Position numbers and translations under genes: made by a program. A stretch of 64,000 nucleotides of DNA from Streptomyces sp. CC228A (GTDB lineage Bacteria > Actinomycetota > Actinomycetes > Streptomycetales > Streptomycetaceae), in contig NZ_JAJPUI010000005.1 in the NCBI RefSeq assembly GCF_021390935.1, positions 248,001 through 312,000 on the forward strand. Direction: 5' to 3'. The notes below the pieces were generated by a model. The model made no database searches, was not told where the DNA came from, and was given only the letters and a program-made list of their open reading frames with translations. This document shows, one piece after another, positions 54,849 through 63,830 of the stretch; within the stretch, counting starts at the first letter, position 1; every line of letters starts with the position of its first letter.

Positions 54849-54952
54849 GCGGGGGCGGAGGCGGGGGGTCCGCGGCGGGTGGGGCTTCGGGCACCGGCCG
54901 GTGCCCGGGCCCGGCCCGCGGAGTCGACCGCCCCGGGCCGCCCCCGCGCGGC

Positions 54953-55765
54953 TCAGCCGAGGACGGGCAGGTGCGACGACAGGTCGGCGCGTTCGCCGCC
55001 GGCCGTGAGCTGTGCCTGCTCCACCGCCTCGGCCCAGGCCGTCCGGCCCGTGGCGAGCCGCAGCCAGGTCAGCGGGTCGGTCTCGACGACGTTCGGCGGG
55101 GTCCCCCGGGTGTGCCGGGGCCCCTCGACGCACTGGACGACCGCGTACGGCGGGACGCGCAGCTCCACCGAACCGCCCGGCGCCTGCACGGCGAGCGCGT
55201 CCGCGAGCAGGCGCGTGCAGGTGGCGAGCGCCTGGCGGTCGTACGGGATGCCGAGCCCGGTGGCCGCGTTCAGGTCGTCGGTGTGGACGCAGAGCTCGAC
55301 GGTGCGGGTCACGAGGAAGTCCCCGAGGCGCATCCCGCCGAAGCGGGTGGTGATGAGCTGCTCGTCCCGGCCGGACGCGAGCGCCGCGGCGAAGTCCTTC
55401 TCCGTCTGCCCGTACAGCTCGGCGAGGCCGCGCGGGCCCTCCGCCGCCCCGGCCAGCTCCCGGGTGTCCTCGTCGACCGCCGATGCGTACCCCCGTGTGG
55501 CGGCCGGCCAGTCCATGAGGCCGAAGTCCCGGGACGCCGGCTCCGGCCCGGTCACGCCCCGGACGACGGAGCGCAGCACCATGGCGACGTGCGCGGCGAG
55601 TTCCCGCACGGTCCACTCGCCGAGCCGGGTGGGCAGCGCCAGTTCGTCCGGACCGAGCGTCAGGACGGCGTCGCGGACGTTCCCGAACTGGGCCAGCACG
55701 GCGGCGCGGGTCCTGGCGGGGTCGTAACTGCGGGTGCTGCGGGCGGTCTTCTTGGCCGGAGGCAT
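54953..55765 (-). CDS. Maleylpyruvate isomerase / mycothiol-dependent (DinB-like) family protein
   Basis: The 270-residue protein has the DinB-like four-helix metal-site pattern: LGEWTVRELAAHVAMVLRSVV and LVTRTVELCVHTDDLNAATG. The second half resembles a sterol-carrier-type domain (VELRVPPYAVVQCVEG). Family members can act with mycothiol as thiol-S-transferases or isomerases, but the substrate here is unknown. It is the usual gene near purF in Streptomyces. ATG 55765 is followed by a Lys-rich start (MPPAKKTARST). Confidence 0.85.
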   Translation of the reverse strand: MPPAKKTARSTRSYDPARTRAAVLAQFGNVRDAVLTLGPDELALPTRLGEWTVRELAAHVAMVLRSVVRGVTGPEPASRDFGLMDWPAATRGYASAVDEDTRELAGAAEGPRGLAELYGQTEKDFAAALASGRDEQLITTRFGGMRLGDFLVTRTVELCVHTDDLNAATGLGIPYDRQALATCTRLLADALAVQAPGGSVELRVPPYAVVQCVEGPRHTRGTPPNVVETDPLTWLRLATGRTAWAEAVEQAQLTAGGERADLSSHLPVLG

Positions 55766-55836
55766 GCTCCGAGGCTACTCGTGCGCGGCGGCCCCGCGGC
55801 AGCGTCCCGCCGAAGCGCGCACCCGCAGCCGCCGCG

Positions 55837-57821
55837 TCAGGAGGTGCTGCGGAGGGCCGCCCAGGTCTGGGGGCCGACAATGCCGTCGACGCTCAGGCGG
55901 GCGGCGCGCTGGAAGGCGAGGACCGCGTTCCTGGTGCCGGCGCCGAAGTCGCCGTCCACGCCTGCCGAGCCCACGCTGTAGCCGCGCTTGCTGAGCATGC
56001 ACTGCACCTGGGTCACGCGCGCCCCCTTGTCCCCGTACTTCGTCTCCCCGGTCCCGGAGTAGAAGGTGCAGTCGGTGATCCAGGCGGGCGTCGGGGAGGC
56101 CGGCGGTGCGGAGGTGGCGCCGCCGGAGGTCCGGGCGGTGGCGGTCCGCGTGGCGGTGACCGTGACCGCCGGGGCCGGGTCGGGGGCGGCCGGCGCGGCC
56201 GGGGCGGCGGCGTCCCGCGAGGCGCTGGGGGCGGGCTCCTGGGCGTCGGGGCCGGCGGAGGAGGCGGCCGGGGACGGTGCGGGGTCCGCGGAGGCGTCCC
56301 CGCCCTCCGGCAGTGCGGCCACCTCGCCGTCCCGGGTGTCGCCCCCGCCGGACGGCCGGGCGGGCGCGGGCGAGGAGTCGGCGACCGGCAGGGCGTCGGC
56401 GGGCCCGGCGGGCGGGCCCGGCCGGGTGAGCAGCACGGCACCCACCACCACCGCGCACACGGCGACGGCGGCCGCCGCGATGTAGTACGGCTTCCTGCCG
56501 CGGCGCCGCGGGCCAGGCGCGGTGGTGCCCGGGTACGCGGGCGGCGTGGCGGGCCCGAACCCTCCGCCCCCGCCGTGAGCCTGCGGCGGACCGGGGAAGG
56601 GCGCAGCGGCGTACGCGCCGGACGGCGGCGCCGCGGGGCCCGTGCCGGGATGCGTGCCGTGCTGCGCGCCCAAAGGCCCGGGGGCGTGGGAGCAGGGGGA
56701 GGCGCGGGCTGCTCGAAGTGGCCCTGGTGTACGGCGTGTCCCGGGTGCGACTGGTGCGACTGGTGCGCCTGCTGTTCGGGATGTATTCGGTGCGCCTGAT
56801 GCTCAGGATGGACCTGGTGTGCCTGATGCTCAGGGTGTGCGTGGTGTTCAGGGTGTACTTGGAGTTCGTCGTACGCCCTGCGGCGCGCGGCCACCTGCGA
56901 TCCCAGCGGCTCCGGCCACGGGTCCGCTGCCGGTTGGCCGGCCGCCGCCGCCAGCAGCCGGTCGGGGCCGGGCCGCAGCGCCGGGTCCTTGGACAGGCAC
57001 TCCGCCAGCAGGGCGCCGAGGACCGGGTCGACCGCGTGGACCGCGCCCAGAGCGGCGGGGTCGGGCTCCTCGTACGCCACGCGGTGCAGGACGTCCATGC
57101 CGGTGCCGAGGCCGAACGGGCCCTGCCGGGTGACCGCGTACACGAGCGTGCTGCCCAGGGAGAACACGTCGGAGGCGCCGTCGGTGCGGCCCGTCCTCAG
57201 GTACTCCGGGGCCATGAAGGCGGGCGTGCCGACCCGCTGGCCGACGGCGGTCAGCATGCTGGCGTCGCCGGCCTTGGAGATGCCGAAGTCGATGACGTGG
57301 GCACCCTGCACGGACAGGATCACGTTCGACGGCTTCAGGTCGCGGTGCACGATGCCGGACGCGGCCAGGTCACGCAGGGCGCGCGCCAGGTCGGCGAGCA
57401 GCCGCCAGGCCGCCTCCCGGCCCAGTGCGCCGTGGTCGGCCAGGGCCTCCGCGAGGTTGACGCCCGGGAGGTAGTCGGCGGCCATCCACAGGAGGTCGTC
57501 GTCGAAGCCGCTGCCCTGCAGCCGCGGGGCGTGCGGGGTGTGCACACGGGCCTGTACGGCCGCCTCGCGTGCGAAGCGCCGCCGGAACTCGGCGTCGCCT
57601 GCGTACTCCGGCCGGATGACCTTGACGGCCGCGAGGTCCGCCCGCCCGTCGGCCGGGCGGGCCAGGAAGACCTGGCCCATACCCCCGCTGCCGAGTTCCC
57701 CTATGGGCACGTACGGCCCGATTCGCCGGGGATCGCCCGGCTTGAGCGGCGACGCCCCGGCATGCCGCAGTACAGTGTCTGACACAGAGCCCCCGAAATA
57801 GCGTCCGTATATGTCAGTCAT
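55837..57821 (-). CDS. Membrane Ser/Thr kinase with His-rich linker and peptidoglycan-binding domain, frameshifted
   Basis: The kinase domain (about 35-290) has GELGSGGMGQVFLAR, AAVKVI, HRDLKPSN, DFGISKA and MAPEYL. A His-rich linker follows, with repeated HPEHQAHQVHPEHQAH-like units. Then come a Gly/Pro region, a membrane segment (YYIAAAAVAVCAVVVGAVLL), a Pro/Ala/Ser stalk and a C-terminal PG-binding-1 domain (GDKGARVTQVQCMLSKRGY to VGPQTWAAL). The kinase and membrane parts are in different frames; one base restored at the G5 run 56680-56684 joins them, giving about 660 residues. It probably senses cell-wall state. Confidence 0.85.
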
Positions 57822-57886
57822 GCCAACTCACCCGGGTGAGCCGGGTCGTTGAGGCTATCGCAGGGCCTGCCGCACCACGCACACAA

Positions 57887-57916
57887 GGGCCGGTCCGCGC
57901 GGGGGCGGACCGGCCC
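57887..57916 (-). terminator. Terminator after purL
   Basis: A 12-bp perfect stem GGGCCGGTCCGC closes on 6 bases, 15 bp past the purL stop on the minus strand. Confidence 0.8.
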
Positions 57917-57930
57917 CTGGGGCGTGCGGC

Positions 57931-60204
57931 TCAGGCGAGCAGCGCCGGAATCGTCGCCTCGTACGCCGTGCGCAGCTCCTCCAGGGCGATGCTGAACTCG
58001 CCCTGGACGTCGATCGTGTCGCCGTCCACGACACCGATGCGGGTCGCGGGCAGGCCCCGCGCGCCGCACATGTCGGTGAAGCGGAGCTCCTCGCTGCGCG
58101 GGACGGCGACGACCGCGCGGCCGGCCGACTCGCTGAAGAGGAACGTGAAGGCGTCGAGCCCGTCCGGGACGATCAGCCGGGCGCCCTTCCCGCCGCGCAG
58201 GCACGACTCCGCGACCGCCTGGATCAGGCCGCCGTCGGACAGGTCGTGCGCGGCGTCCACCATGCCGTCGCGCGAGGCGGAGATCAGGATCTCGCCGAGC
58301 AGCCTCTCCCGGTCGAGGTCGACCTTGGGCGGCAGACCGCCGAGGTGGTCGTGGACGACCTGCGACCAGGCCGAGCCGCCGAACTCCTCGCGGGTGTCGC
58401 CGAGCAGGTAGAGCAGCTGGCCCTCCTCCGCGAACGCCATCGGCGTGCGGCGGGTGACGTCGTCGATCACGCCGAGCACGGCGACGACGGGCGTCGGGTG
58501 GATGGCGGTGTCACCGGTCTGGTTGTACAGCGACACGTTGCCGCCGGTGACCGGCGTGCCCAGCTGCTGGCAGGCGTCGGCGAGGCCGCGCGTGGCCTCG
58601 GCGAACTGCCACATGACGCCCGGGTCCTCCGGCGAGCCGAAGTTCAGGCAGTCGGAGACGGCCAGCGGCTTCGCACCGGTGGCGGCGACGTTGCGGTACG
58701 CCTCGGCCAGCGCGAGCTGCGCGCCCGCGTACGGGTCGAGCTTGGCGTAGCGGCCGTTGCCGTCGGTGGCGATGGCCACGCCGAGGTTGGTCTCCTCGTC
58801 GATGCGGACCATGCCGGAGTCCTCGGGCTGGGCGAGCACGGTGTTGCCCTGCACGAACCGGTCGTACTGGTCGGTGATCCACGCCTTCGAGGCCTGGTTC
58901 GGGGACGCGACGACCCGGAGGACCTGCGCGCGCAGCTCGTCCGCGGAGCCCGGCCGGGGCAGCTTGCCGGCGTCGTCGGCCTGGAGGGCGTCCTGCCACT
59001 CGGGCCGCGCGTACGGCCGGTGGTAGGTGGGGCCCTCGTGGGCTACGGTGCCCGGCGGCACGTCCACGATCTGCTCGCCGTGCCAGAAGATCTCCAGACG
59101 GTCGCCGTCGGTCACCTCACCGATGACGGTGGCGATGACGTCCCACTTCTCGCAGATCTCCAGGAACCGGTCGACGTGCTGCGGCTCGACGATCGCGCAC
59201 ATGCGCTCCTGCGACTCGCTCATGAGGATCTCCTCGGGCGAGAGCGTCGCGTCGCGCAGCGGGACGGAGTCCAGCTCGACGCGCATGCCGCCGGTGCCGG
59301 CGGAGGCCAGCTCGGAGGTGGCGCAGGACAGCCCGGCGCCGCCGAGGTCCTGGATGCCGGCGACCAGCTTCTCGGCGAAGACCTCCAGGGTGCACTCGAT
59401 GAGCAGCTTCTCCTGGAAGGGGTCGCCGACCTGGACCGCCGGGCGCTTCGTCGGCTTGCCCGCGCCGGAGGCGCTGTTGCCGGCAGCGTCGAAGGTCTCG
59501 GAGGCCAGTACGGACACGCCGCCGATGCCGTCGCCGCCGGTGCGGGCGCCGTACAGGATGACCTTGTTGCCGGGGCCGGACGCCTTGGCGAGGTGGATGT
59601 CCTCGTGCTTCATCACGCCGATGCAGCCGGCGTTGACCAGCGGGTTGCCCTGGTAGCAGGAGTCGAAGACGACCTCTCCGCCGATGTTGGGCAGGCCCAG
59701 GCAGTTGCCGTAGCCGCCGATGCCGGCGACGACGCCCGGCAGGACGCGCTTGGTGTCGGGGTGGTCGGCGGCGCCGAACCGCAGCGGGTCGACGACGGCG
59801 ACGGGGCGGGCGCCCATGGCGAGGATGTCGCGGACGATGCCGCCGACGCCGGTGGCGGCGCCCTGGTAGGGCTCGATGTAGCTCGGGTGGTTGTGCGACT
59901 CGACCTTGAAGGTGACCGCGTAGCCCTGGCCGACGTCGACGACGCCGGCGTTCTCCCCGATGCCGACGAGCATGGCGTCGTTCTCGGGGGCCTTCTCGCC
60001 GAACTGCTTCAGGTGGACCTTGCTGCTCTTGTAGGAGCAGTGCTCGGACCACATGACGGAGTACATGGCGAGCTCGGCGCCGGTCGGGCGGCGGCCGAGG
60101 ATCTCGCGGATGCGCTCGTACTCGTCCTTCTTCAGGCCGAGTTCGGCCCACGGCTGCTCGACGTCGGGCGTCTCGGCCGCGTGCTTGACGGTGTCGAGAG
60201 TCAT
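57931..60204 (-). CDS. purL: FGAM synthase, large subunit
   Basis: The 757-residue small-type PurL converts FGAR to FGAM with ATP and ammonia supplied by PurQ, with PurS bridging. Motifs: MWSEHCSYKSSKVHLKQF, VESHNHPSYIEPYQGAATGVGG, GIGGYGNCLGLPNIGGEV and LGSPNQASK-like VASPNQASKAWI. ATG 60204 overlaps the purQ stop (ATGA). The frame is open further upstream but only as a shadow of purQ. Complete. Confidence 0.97.
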   Translation of the reverse strand: MTLDTVKHAAETPDVEQPWAELGLKKDEYERIREILGRRPTGAELAMYSVMWSEHCSYKSSKVHLKQFGEKAPENDAMLVGIGENAGVVDVGQGYAVTFKVESHNHPSYIEPYQGAATGVGGIVRDILAMGARPVAVVDPLRFGAADHPDTKRVLPGVVAGIGGYGNCLGLPNIGGEVVFDSCYQGNPLVNAGCIGVMKHEDIHLAKASGPGNKVILYGARTGGDGIGGVSVLASETFDAAGNSASGAGKPTKRPAVQVGDPFQEKLLIECTLEVFAEKLVAGIQDLGGAGLSCATSELASAGTGGMRVELDSVPLRDATLSPEEILMSESQERMCAIVEPQHVDRFLEICEKWDVIATVIGEVTDGDRLEIFWHGEQIVDVPPGTVAHEGPTYHRPYARPEWQDALQADDAGKLPRPGSADELRAQVLRVVASPNQASKAWITDQYDRFVQGNTVLAQPEDSGMVRIDEETNLGVAIATDGNGRYAKLDPYAGAQLALAEAYRNVAATGAKPLAVSDCLNFGSPEDPGVMWQFAEATRGLADACQQLGTPVTGGNVSLYNQTGDTAIHPTPVVAVLGVIDDVTRRTPMAFAEEGQLLYLLGDTREEFGGSAWSQVVHDHLGGLPPKVDLDRERLLGEILISASRDGMVDAAHDLSDGGLIQAVAESCLRGGKGARLIVPDGLDAFTFLFSESAGRAVVAVPRSEELRFTDMCGARGLPATRIGVVDGDTIDVQGEFSIALEELRTAYEATIPALLA

Positions 60205-60881
60205 GCGTTGACCAGCTTCTTGAGGATCGAGGTGAAGAACCCGAGGCCGTCGGTGCGGCCCGTGCCGACGAGCGGCTCGACGGCGTGCTCCGGGTGCGGC
60301 ATCAGGCCGACGACGTTCCCGGCGGCGTTGGTGATGCCCGCGATGTCGCGCAGCGAGCCGTTGGGGTTGACGTCCAGGTAGCGGAACGCGACCCGGCCCT
60401 CCGCCTCCAGCTCGTCGAGCGTGCGCTCGTCGGCGACGTACCGGCCGTCCATGTTCTTCAGCGGTACGGAGATCTCCTGGCCCTGCTCGTAGTCGGCGGT
60501 CCAGGCGGTGTCCGCGTTCTCCACCCGCAGCTTCTGGTCGCGGCAGATGAAGTGCAGGTGGTTGTTCCGCAGCATGGCGCCGGGGAGCAGGTGGGCTTCC
60601 GTGAGGATCTGGAAGCCGTTGCAGATGCCGAGGACCGGCATGCCGGCCTTGGCCTGGTCGATGATCGTCCCCATCACCGGGGAGAACCGGGAGATGGCTC
60701 CGGCGCGCAGGTAGTCGCCGTAGGAGAAGCCGCCCGCGAGGACGACCGCGTCGACCTGCTTGAGGTCCTTGTCGCGGTGCCAGAGCGAGACCGGCTCGGC
60801 GCCCGCGAGCCGGACCGCGCGCAGCGCGTCCTGGTCGTCGAGCGTCCCGGGGAAGGTGACGACTCCGATACGAGAAGTCAC
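60201..60881 (-). CDS. purQ: FGAM synthase, glutaminase subunit
   Basis: The 226-residue class I glutaminase has nucleophile Cys in VLGICNGFQILTE, and the His and Glu of the triad in LMPHPEHAVE. It starts MTSRIGVVTFPGTLDD. It supplies ammonia to PurL. It overlaps both purS and purL by 4 bp. Confidence 0.97.
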   Translation of the reverse strand: MTSRIGVVTFPGTLDDQDALRAVRLAGAEPVSLWHRDKDLKQVDAVVLAGGFSYGDYLRAGAISRFSPVMGTIIDQAKAGMPVLGICNGFQILTEAHLLPGAMLRNNHLHFICRDQKLRVENADTAWTADYEQGQEISVPLKNMDGRYVADERTLDELEAEGRVAFRYLDVNPNGSLRDIAGITNAAGNVVGLMPHPEHAVEPLVGTGRTDGLGFFTSILKKLVNA

Positions 60882-61126
60882 GCCTCCTCCACCTTGACGA
60901 CGAAGTCCTCGATGACGGTGTTGGCAAGGAACGTTTCGGCCATCTCGTGGATGCGGGCGAGGGCGGCCTCGTCGACCGGGCCCTCCACATCGAGCTCGAA
61001 GCGCTTCCCCTGGCGGACGTCGGCGATCCCGTCGAAGCCCAGGCGAGGCAGTGTGCGCTGCACCGCCTGCCCCTGCGGGTCGAGGATCTCCGGCTTGAGC
61101 ATGACGTCGACTACGACGCGTGCCAC
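60878..61126 (-). CDS. purS: FGAM synthase, PurS subunit
   Basis: The 82-residue PurS (VARVVVDVMLKPEILDPQGQ to TVIEDFVVKVEEA) bridges PurL and PurQ. The GTG at 61126 has GGGAG five bases upstream; another GTG two codons earlier is possible. It is first in the purS-purQ-purL operon. Confidence 0.93.
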   Translation of the reverse strand: MARVVVDVMLKPEILDPQGQAVQRTLPRLGFDGIADVRQGKRFELDVEGPVDEAALARIHEMAETFLANTVIEDFVVKVEEA

Positions 61127-61183
61127 TGGCACTCCCGGTGGTGTGTTGCGTGGGCGGTTCCCTCAGCGTACCTGCCTACAAAT

Positions 61184-61197
61184 TCTACGCGAGTAGA
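61184..61197 (-). promoter_or_regulatory. Inverted repeat upstream of purS
   Basis: TCTAC and GTAGA arms with a 4-base centre sit in a short AT-rich patch, 58-71 bp before purS. With flanking AAAT/ATTT the pattern extends, with one bulged base. It is a candidate operator in the right place; I cannot name the regulator. Confidence 0.45.
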
Positions 61198-61567
61198 TTT
61201 CCAGAGGATCCCACAAACGCCAGGATGATCACTGCGAGTACGGCCCGCGGAAGGCGCCGGGCGGGAACGCGGACGCCCCGCGCGCGACCGCGCCGGAACC
61301 CTCCCGGAAGCCCGGCGGGAACCCCGCCGACCCCCGGGAAATCACGGAAATGAATGCCCTTCCATTGCGCACGGACACGCGCAGGCATTTGCCAGGGCTT
61401 CCCAATGCGGTGCCACGCGCTGTACAAAGGAATCCAGAGAAGCGAGAGATTTCCTCTCCATACCCGTAAATCCGGTATCGCCGCACGTCAAGGACGTCAC
61501 GGACGTGAGAGACGTGACGGAGCACACACGACCCCGCGCGGCGTGCCGCAGGAAAGGACCGATATCC
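61198..61567. other. Divergent regulatory region of purS and the lsr2-type gene
   Basis: No gene is supported. The lsr2-type promoter should lie in the lower-GC patch after 61440, but no consensus pair stands out. Confidence 0.4.
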
Positions 61568-61900
61568 GTGGCGCAGCGCGTAGTAGTCACGCTCTCCGAC
61601 GACATCGACGGCGGAGAAGCGGCGGAAACGGTCAGGTTCGGGCTCGACGGTAAGGCGTACGAGATCGACCTCAATGAGGCGAACGCAAAGAAACTGCGGG
61701 AGCTGCTCGCGCCCTACATGGCGGTGGGCCGAAAGAAGTCCACCTCCTCCTCCACCGGCCGGAAGCAGCCGTTCCGGCACACGTCCGTGGCACCGGACCC
61801 GGCGGCCGTACGGGCCTGGGCGCAGTCCAACAAGCTCGACGTACCGGCCCGTGGCCGCATCCCGAAGCGGATCTACGACGCCTTCCACGAGGCGCACTGA
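61568..61900 (+). CDS. Lsr2-family nucleoid protein
   Basis: The 110-residue protein has an N-terminal dimerisation domain (VVVTLSDDIDGGEAAETVRFGLDGKAYEIDLNEANAKKLRELL). A Ser-rich linker follows, then a C-terminal DNA-binding domain (VRAWAQSNKLDVPARGRIPKRIYDAF) with an AT-hook-like RGR. Lsr2 silences AT-rich, often foreign, DNA in actinobacteria. Its position beside purSQL suggests the second Streptomyces paralogue (lsrL-type) rather than the main lsr2. GTG 61568 has AAAGGA upstream. Confidence 0.93.
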   Translation: MAQRVVVTLSDDIDGGEAAETVRFGLDGKAYEIDLNEANAKKLRELLAPYMAVGRKKSTSSSTGRKQPFRHTSVAPDPAAVRAWAQSNKLDVPARGRIPKRIYDAFHEAH

Positions 61901-62484
61901 CCCGCTCCCGCCGGGGGCGGGGGGCGCGTGGAGCACGTGGCGCGTGGCGGGCGTGGGGCGCGGGGGGCGCGTGGCGCGTGGGGGCGCGTAGGTGCCGGAG
62001 CACCGGAGTGCCGGAGTACGCAGGTGCCGGCGCCCACCGGGCCGCGCGCAGGGCCGGACCGGGAGCGGGCCGGACACGGGAGCAGCAGCGCCGCACCGCC
62101 CAGGCCTCCCTGACCCTCCCCACCCCGCCCGTCGCCGCCGCGCACGGCGGCACCCTCCTTACGAGGCCCAGCCCCTGACGAGGCCCACGTGCACCGCGCG
62201 TCGGCCAGAGGGCGTACCGCACCGGGCGCTCCCCCGGCCCCCGGGTCCCCAACTCGGCGGGCACGGATGTTCGGCGGGCACGGAGGTGTCGGGGCGGTCG
62301 TCCGGCGTGCGGAGGCGGACCACCATGCGCCCTCAATGGGTTCGCGGCCTGAGGGGGTTCCGCGGCCTCGGCGGGTCTCGGCCTCGGGGCTGCCGGAGCG
62401 GAGTTGCAGAGCACCCCCCTTGATCGGCTAGAGTCTGGAGCACGCCGAGGGGCGAGGCCGAAAAGGCCCCACCTCACGGAGCGT
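61901..62484. other. G-rich spacer, no gene seen
   Basis: About 580 bp with short irregular repeats of GGCGCGTGG and GGTGCCGGAG/CACCGGAGTGCCGGAG type near 61920-62040. Open frames on both strands are Arg/Pro-rich and lack ribosome sites. A mildly AT-rich segment at 62405-62440 could hold the tRNA promoter. Confidence 0.45.
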
Positions 62485-62556
62485 GCGGGTGTAGTTCAGT
62501 AGTAGAACATCCCCCTTCCAGGGGGAAGGCGCAGTGTGCGATTCCTGTCACCCGCT
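62485..62556 (+). tRNA. tRNA-Gly (anticodon TCC)
   Basis: The 72-nt gene has acceptor GCGGGTG paired with CACCCGC, anticodon loop CTTCCAG in stem TCCCC/GGGGA, and T-arm GTGCGATTCCTGTCAC with a T-loop of slightly unusual sequence. Discriminator T, CCA not encoded. Confidence 0.93.
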
Positions 62557-62634
62557 CTGCATCACGTACCGACCACTCCGGTGGATCAGGTAGAGTGGTG
62601 TCCGCACCGCCGGTGAAAGCCGAGTGGTCGCACT

Positions 62635-62707
62635 GCGGACGTGGCTCAGTTGGTAGAGCATCACCTTGCCAAGGTGAGGGTCGCGAGTTCGAATCTCGTC
62701 GTCCGCT
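62635..62707 (+). tRNA. tRNA-Gly (anticodon GCC)
   Basis: The 73-nt gene has acceptor GCGGACG paired with CGTCCGC, anticodon loop TTGCCAA in stem TCACC/GGTGA, and T-arm CGAGTTCGAATCTCG. Discriminator T, CCA not encoded. It lies 78 bp after tRNA-Gly(TCC). Confidence 0.95.
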
Positions 62708-62713
62708 CAGAGA

Positions 62714-62747
62714 ACGAAGGTCCTGGTCGAAAGACCGGGGCCTTCGT
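62714..62747 (+). terminator. Terminator after tRNA-Gly pair
   Basis: A 15-bp stem with two G-T pairs closes on a GAAA tetraloop (left arm ACGAAGGTCCTGGTC), six bases after the tRNA. Confidence 0.85.
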
Positions 62748-62851
62748 CGTATTCCCGTTTCCCGTCCGCCCCTCCCCGCATGACATTTGTCAGCGGGGAC
62801 TGCTGACAGTTCTCTCTGCCGAGGCCCCTCTTCCTCGGGAACGCTGGAAGC

Positions 62852-63826
62852 ATGACCAGCGACGACCACGCGATATGGGCGGAGGACCTGCGGCGCAGTT
62901 ACCGCGGGGGCTTCGAGGCCGTATCCGGAATCACCTTCTCCGTGCCGTACGGCGAGATCTTCGCGCTGCTCGGCACGAACGGAGCCGGCAAGACCTCCAC
63001 CGTCGAACTCCTGGAGGGGCTGGCCCGCCCCACCGGCGGCCGCGTACGGGTCCTCGGCCGCGACCCGTACACCGAACGGGCGCTCGTACGGCCCCGTACC
63101 GGCGTGATGCTCCAGGAAGGCGGCTTCCCCTCCGACCTCACCGTCACCGAGACGCTGCGCATGTGGGGCGGCTGCACCAGCGGCGCCCGACCCGTCGGCG
63201 AGGCGCTGGGGATGGTCGGCCTTGCGGGCCGCGCCCGGGTGCGCGTGAAGCAGCTGTCCGGAGGTGAACGGCGACGACTCGACCTCGCCCTGGCGCTGCT
63301 GGGGCGCCCCGACGTGCTGTTCCTCGACGAGCCGTCGACCGGCCTGGACGCCGAGGGCCGCCGGGACACCTGGGAGCTGGTGCGGAGTCTGCGCGACTGC
63401 GGGACGACGGTCCTGCTGACCACGCACTACCTGGAGGAGGCCGAGAGCCTCGCCGACCGGCTGGCGATCATGCACGCGGGGCGCATCGTGACATCCGGCA
63501 CACCCGCCGAGGTGACCGCGTCACGCCCGTCCCGCATCCGCTTCCGGCTGCCGCCGGGCGTGCCCGTCGCGCGGCTGCCCCTGGCGCTGCGGGCGGCGGG
63601 CTCCGACGGCGACAGGCGTGTCGAGATCCGTGCGCACGACCTCCAGGAGGCGCTGACCCGGCTCCTGCGGTGGGCGCAGGACGAGGACGTGCGGCTGGAG
63701 GGCCTGGACGCCCGCTCGGCGTCGCTGGAGGAAGCGTTCCTGGAGATAGCCCAGTCGCAGACCCCCACGGGCACCACGCCCCCGGGGCAGGCTGCGGGAC
63801 CGGCTGCGGAAACGGCGGGGGTGTGA
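62852..63826 (+). CDS. ABC transporter ATP-binding protein, DrrA-like
   Basis: The 324-residue ATPase has Walker A GTNGAGKTS, signature LSGGERRRLDLALALL, Walker B VLFLDEPSTGLD and H-loop TTHYLEEAE. The C-terminal extension (about 230-324) is typical of daunorubicin-type or lipid exporters. It precedes a permease gene by four bases and the two form an export system. Start ATG 62852 (MTSDDHAIWAEDL). Confidence 0.93.
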   Translation: MTSDDHAIWAEDLRRSYRGGFEAVSGITFSVPYGEIFALLGTNGAGKTSTVELLEGLARPTGGRVRVLGRDPYTERALVRPRTGVMLQEGGFPSDLTVTETLRMWGGCTSGARPVGEALGMVGLAGRARVRVKQLSGGERRRLDLALALLGRPDVLFLDEPSTGLDAEGRRDTWELVRSLRDCGTTVLLTTHYLEEAESLADRLAIMHAGRIVTSGTPAEVTASRPSRIRFRLPPGVPVARLPLALRAAGSDGDRRVEIRAHDLQEALTRLLRWAQDEDVRLEGLDARSASLEEAFLEIAQSQTPTGTTPPGQAAGPAAETAGV

Positions 63827-63830
63827 CGGC

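Larger units (their letters stand above)
54547..54952. other. Repeat-bearing spacer upstream of META gene
   Basis: About 400 bp without a supported gene. It holds two short tandem-repeat clusters (54696-54761 and 54807-54848). The META lipoprotein promoter should be in its first 150 bp, but I see no clear match. Confidence 0.45.
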
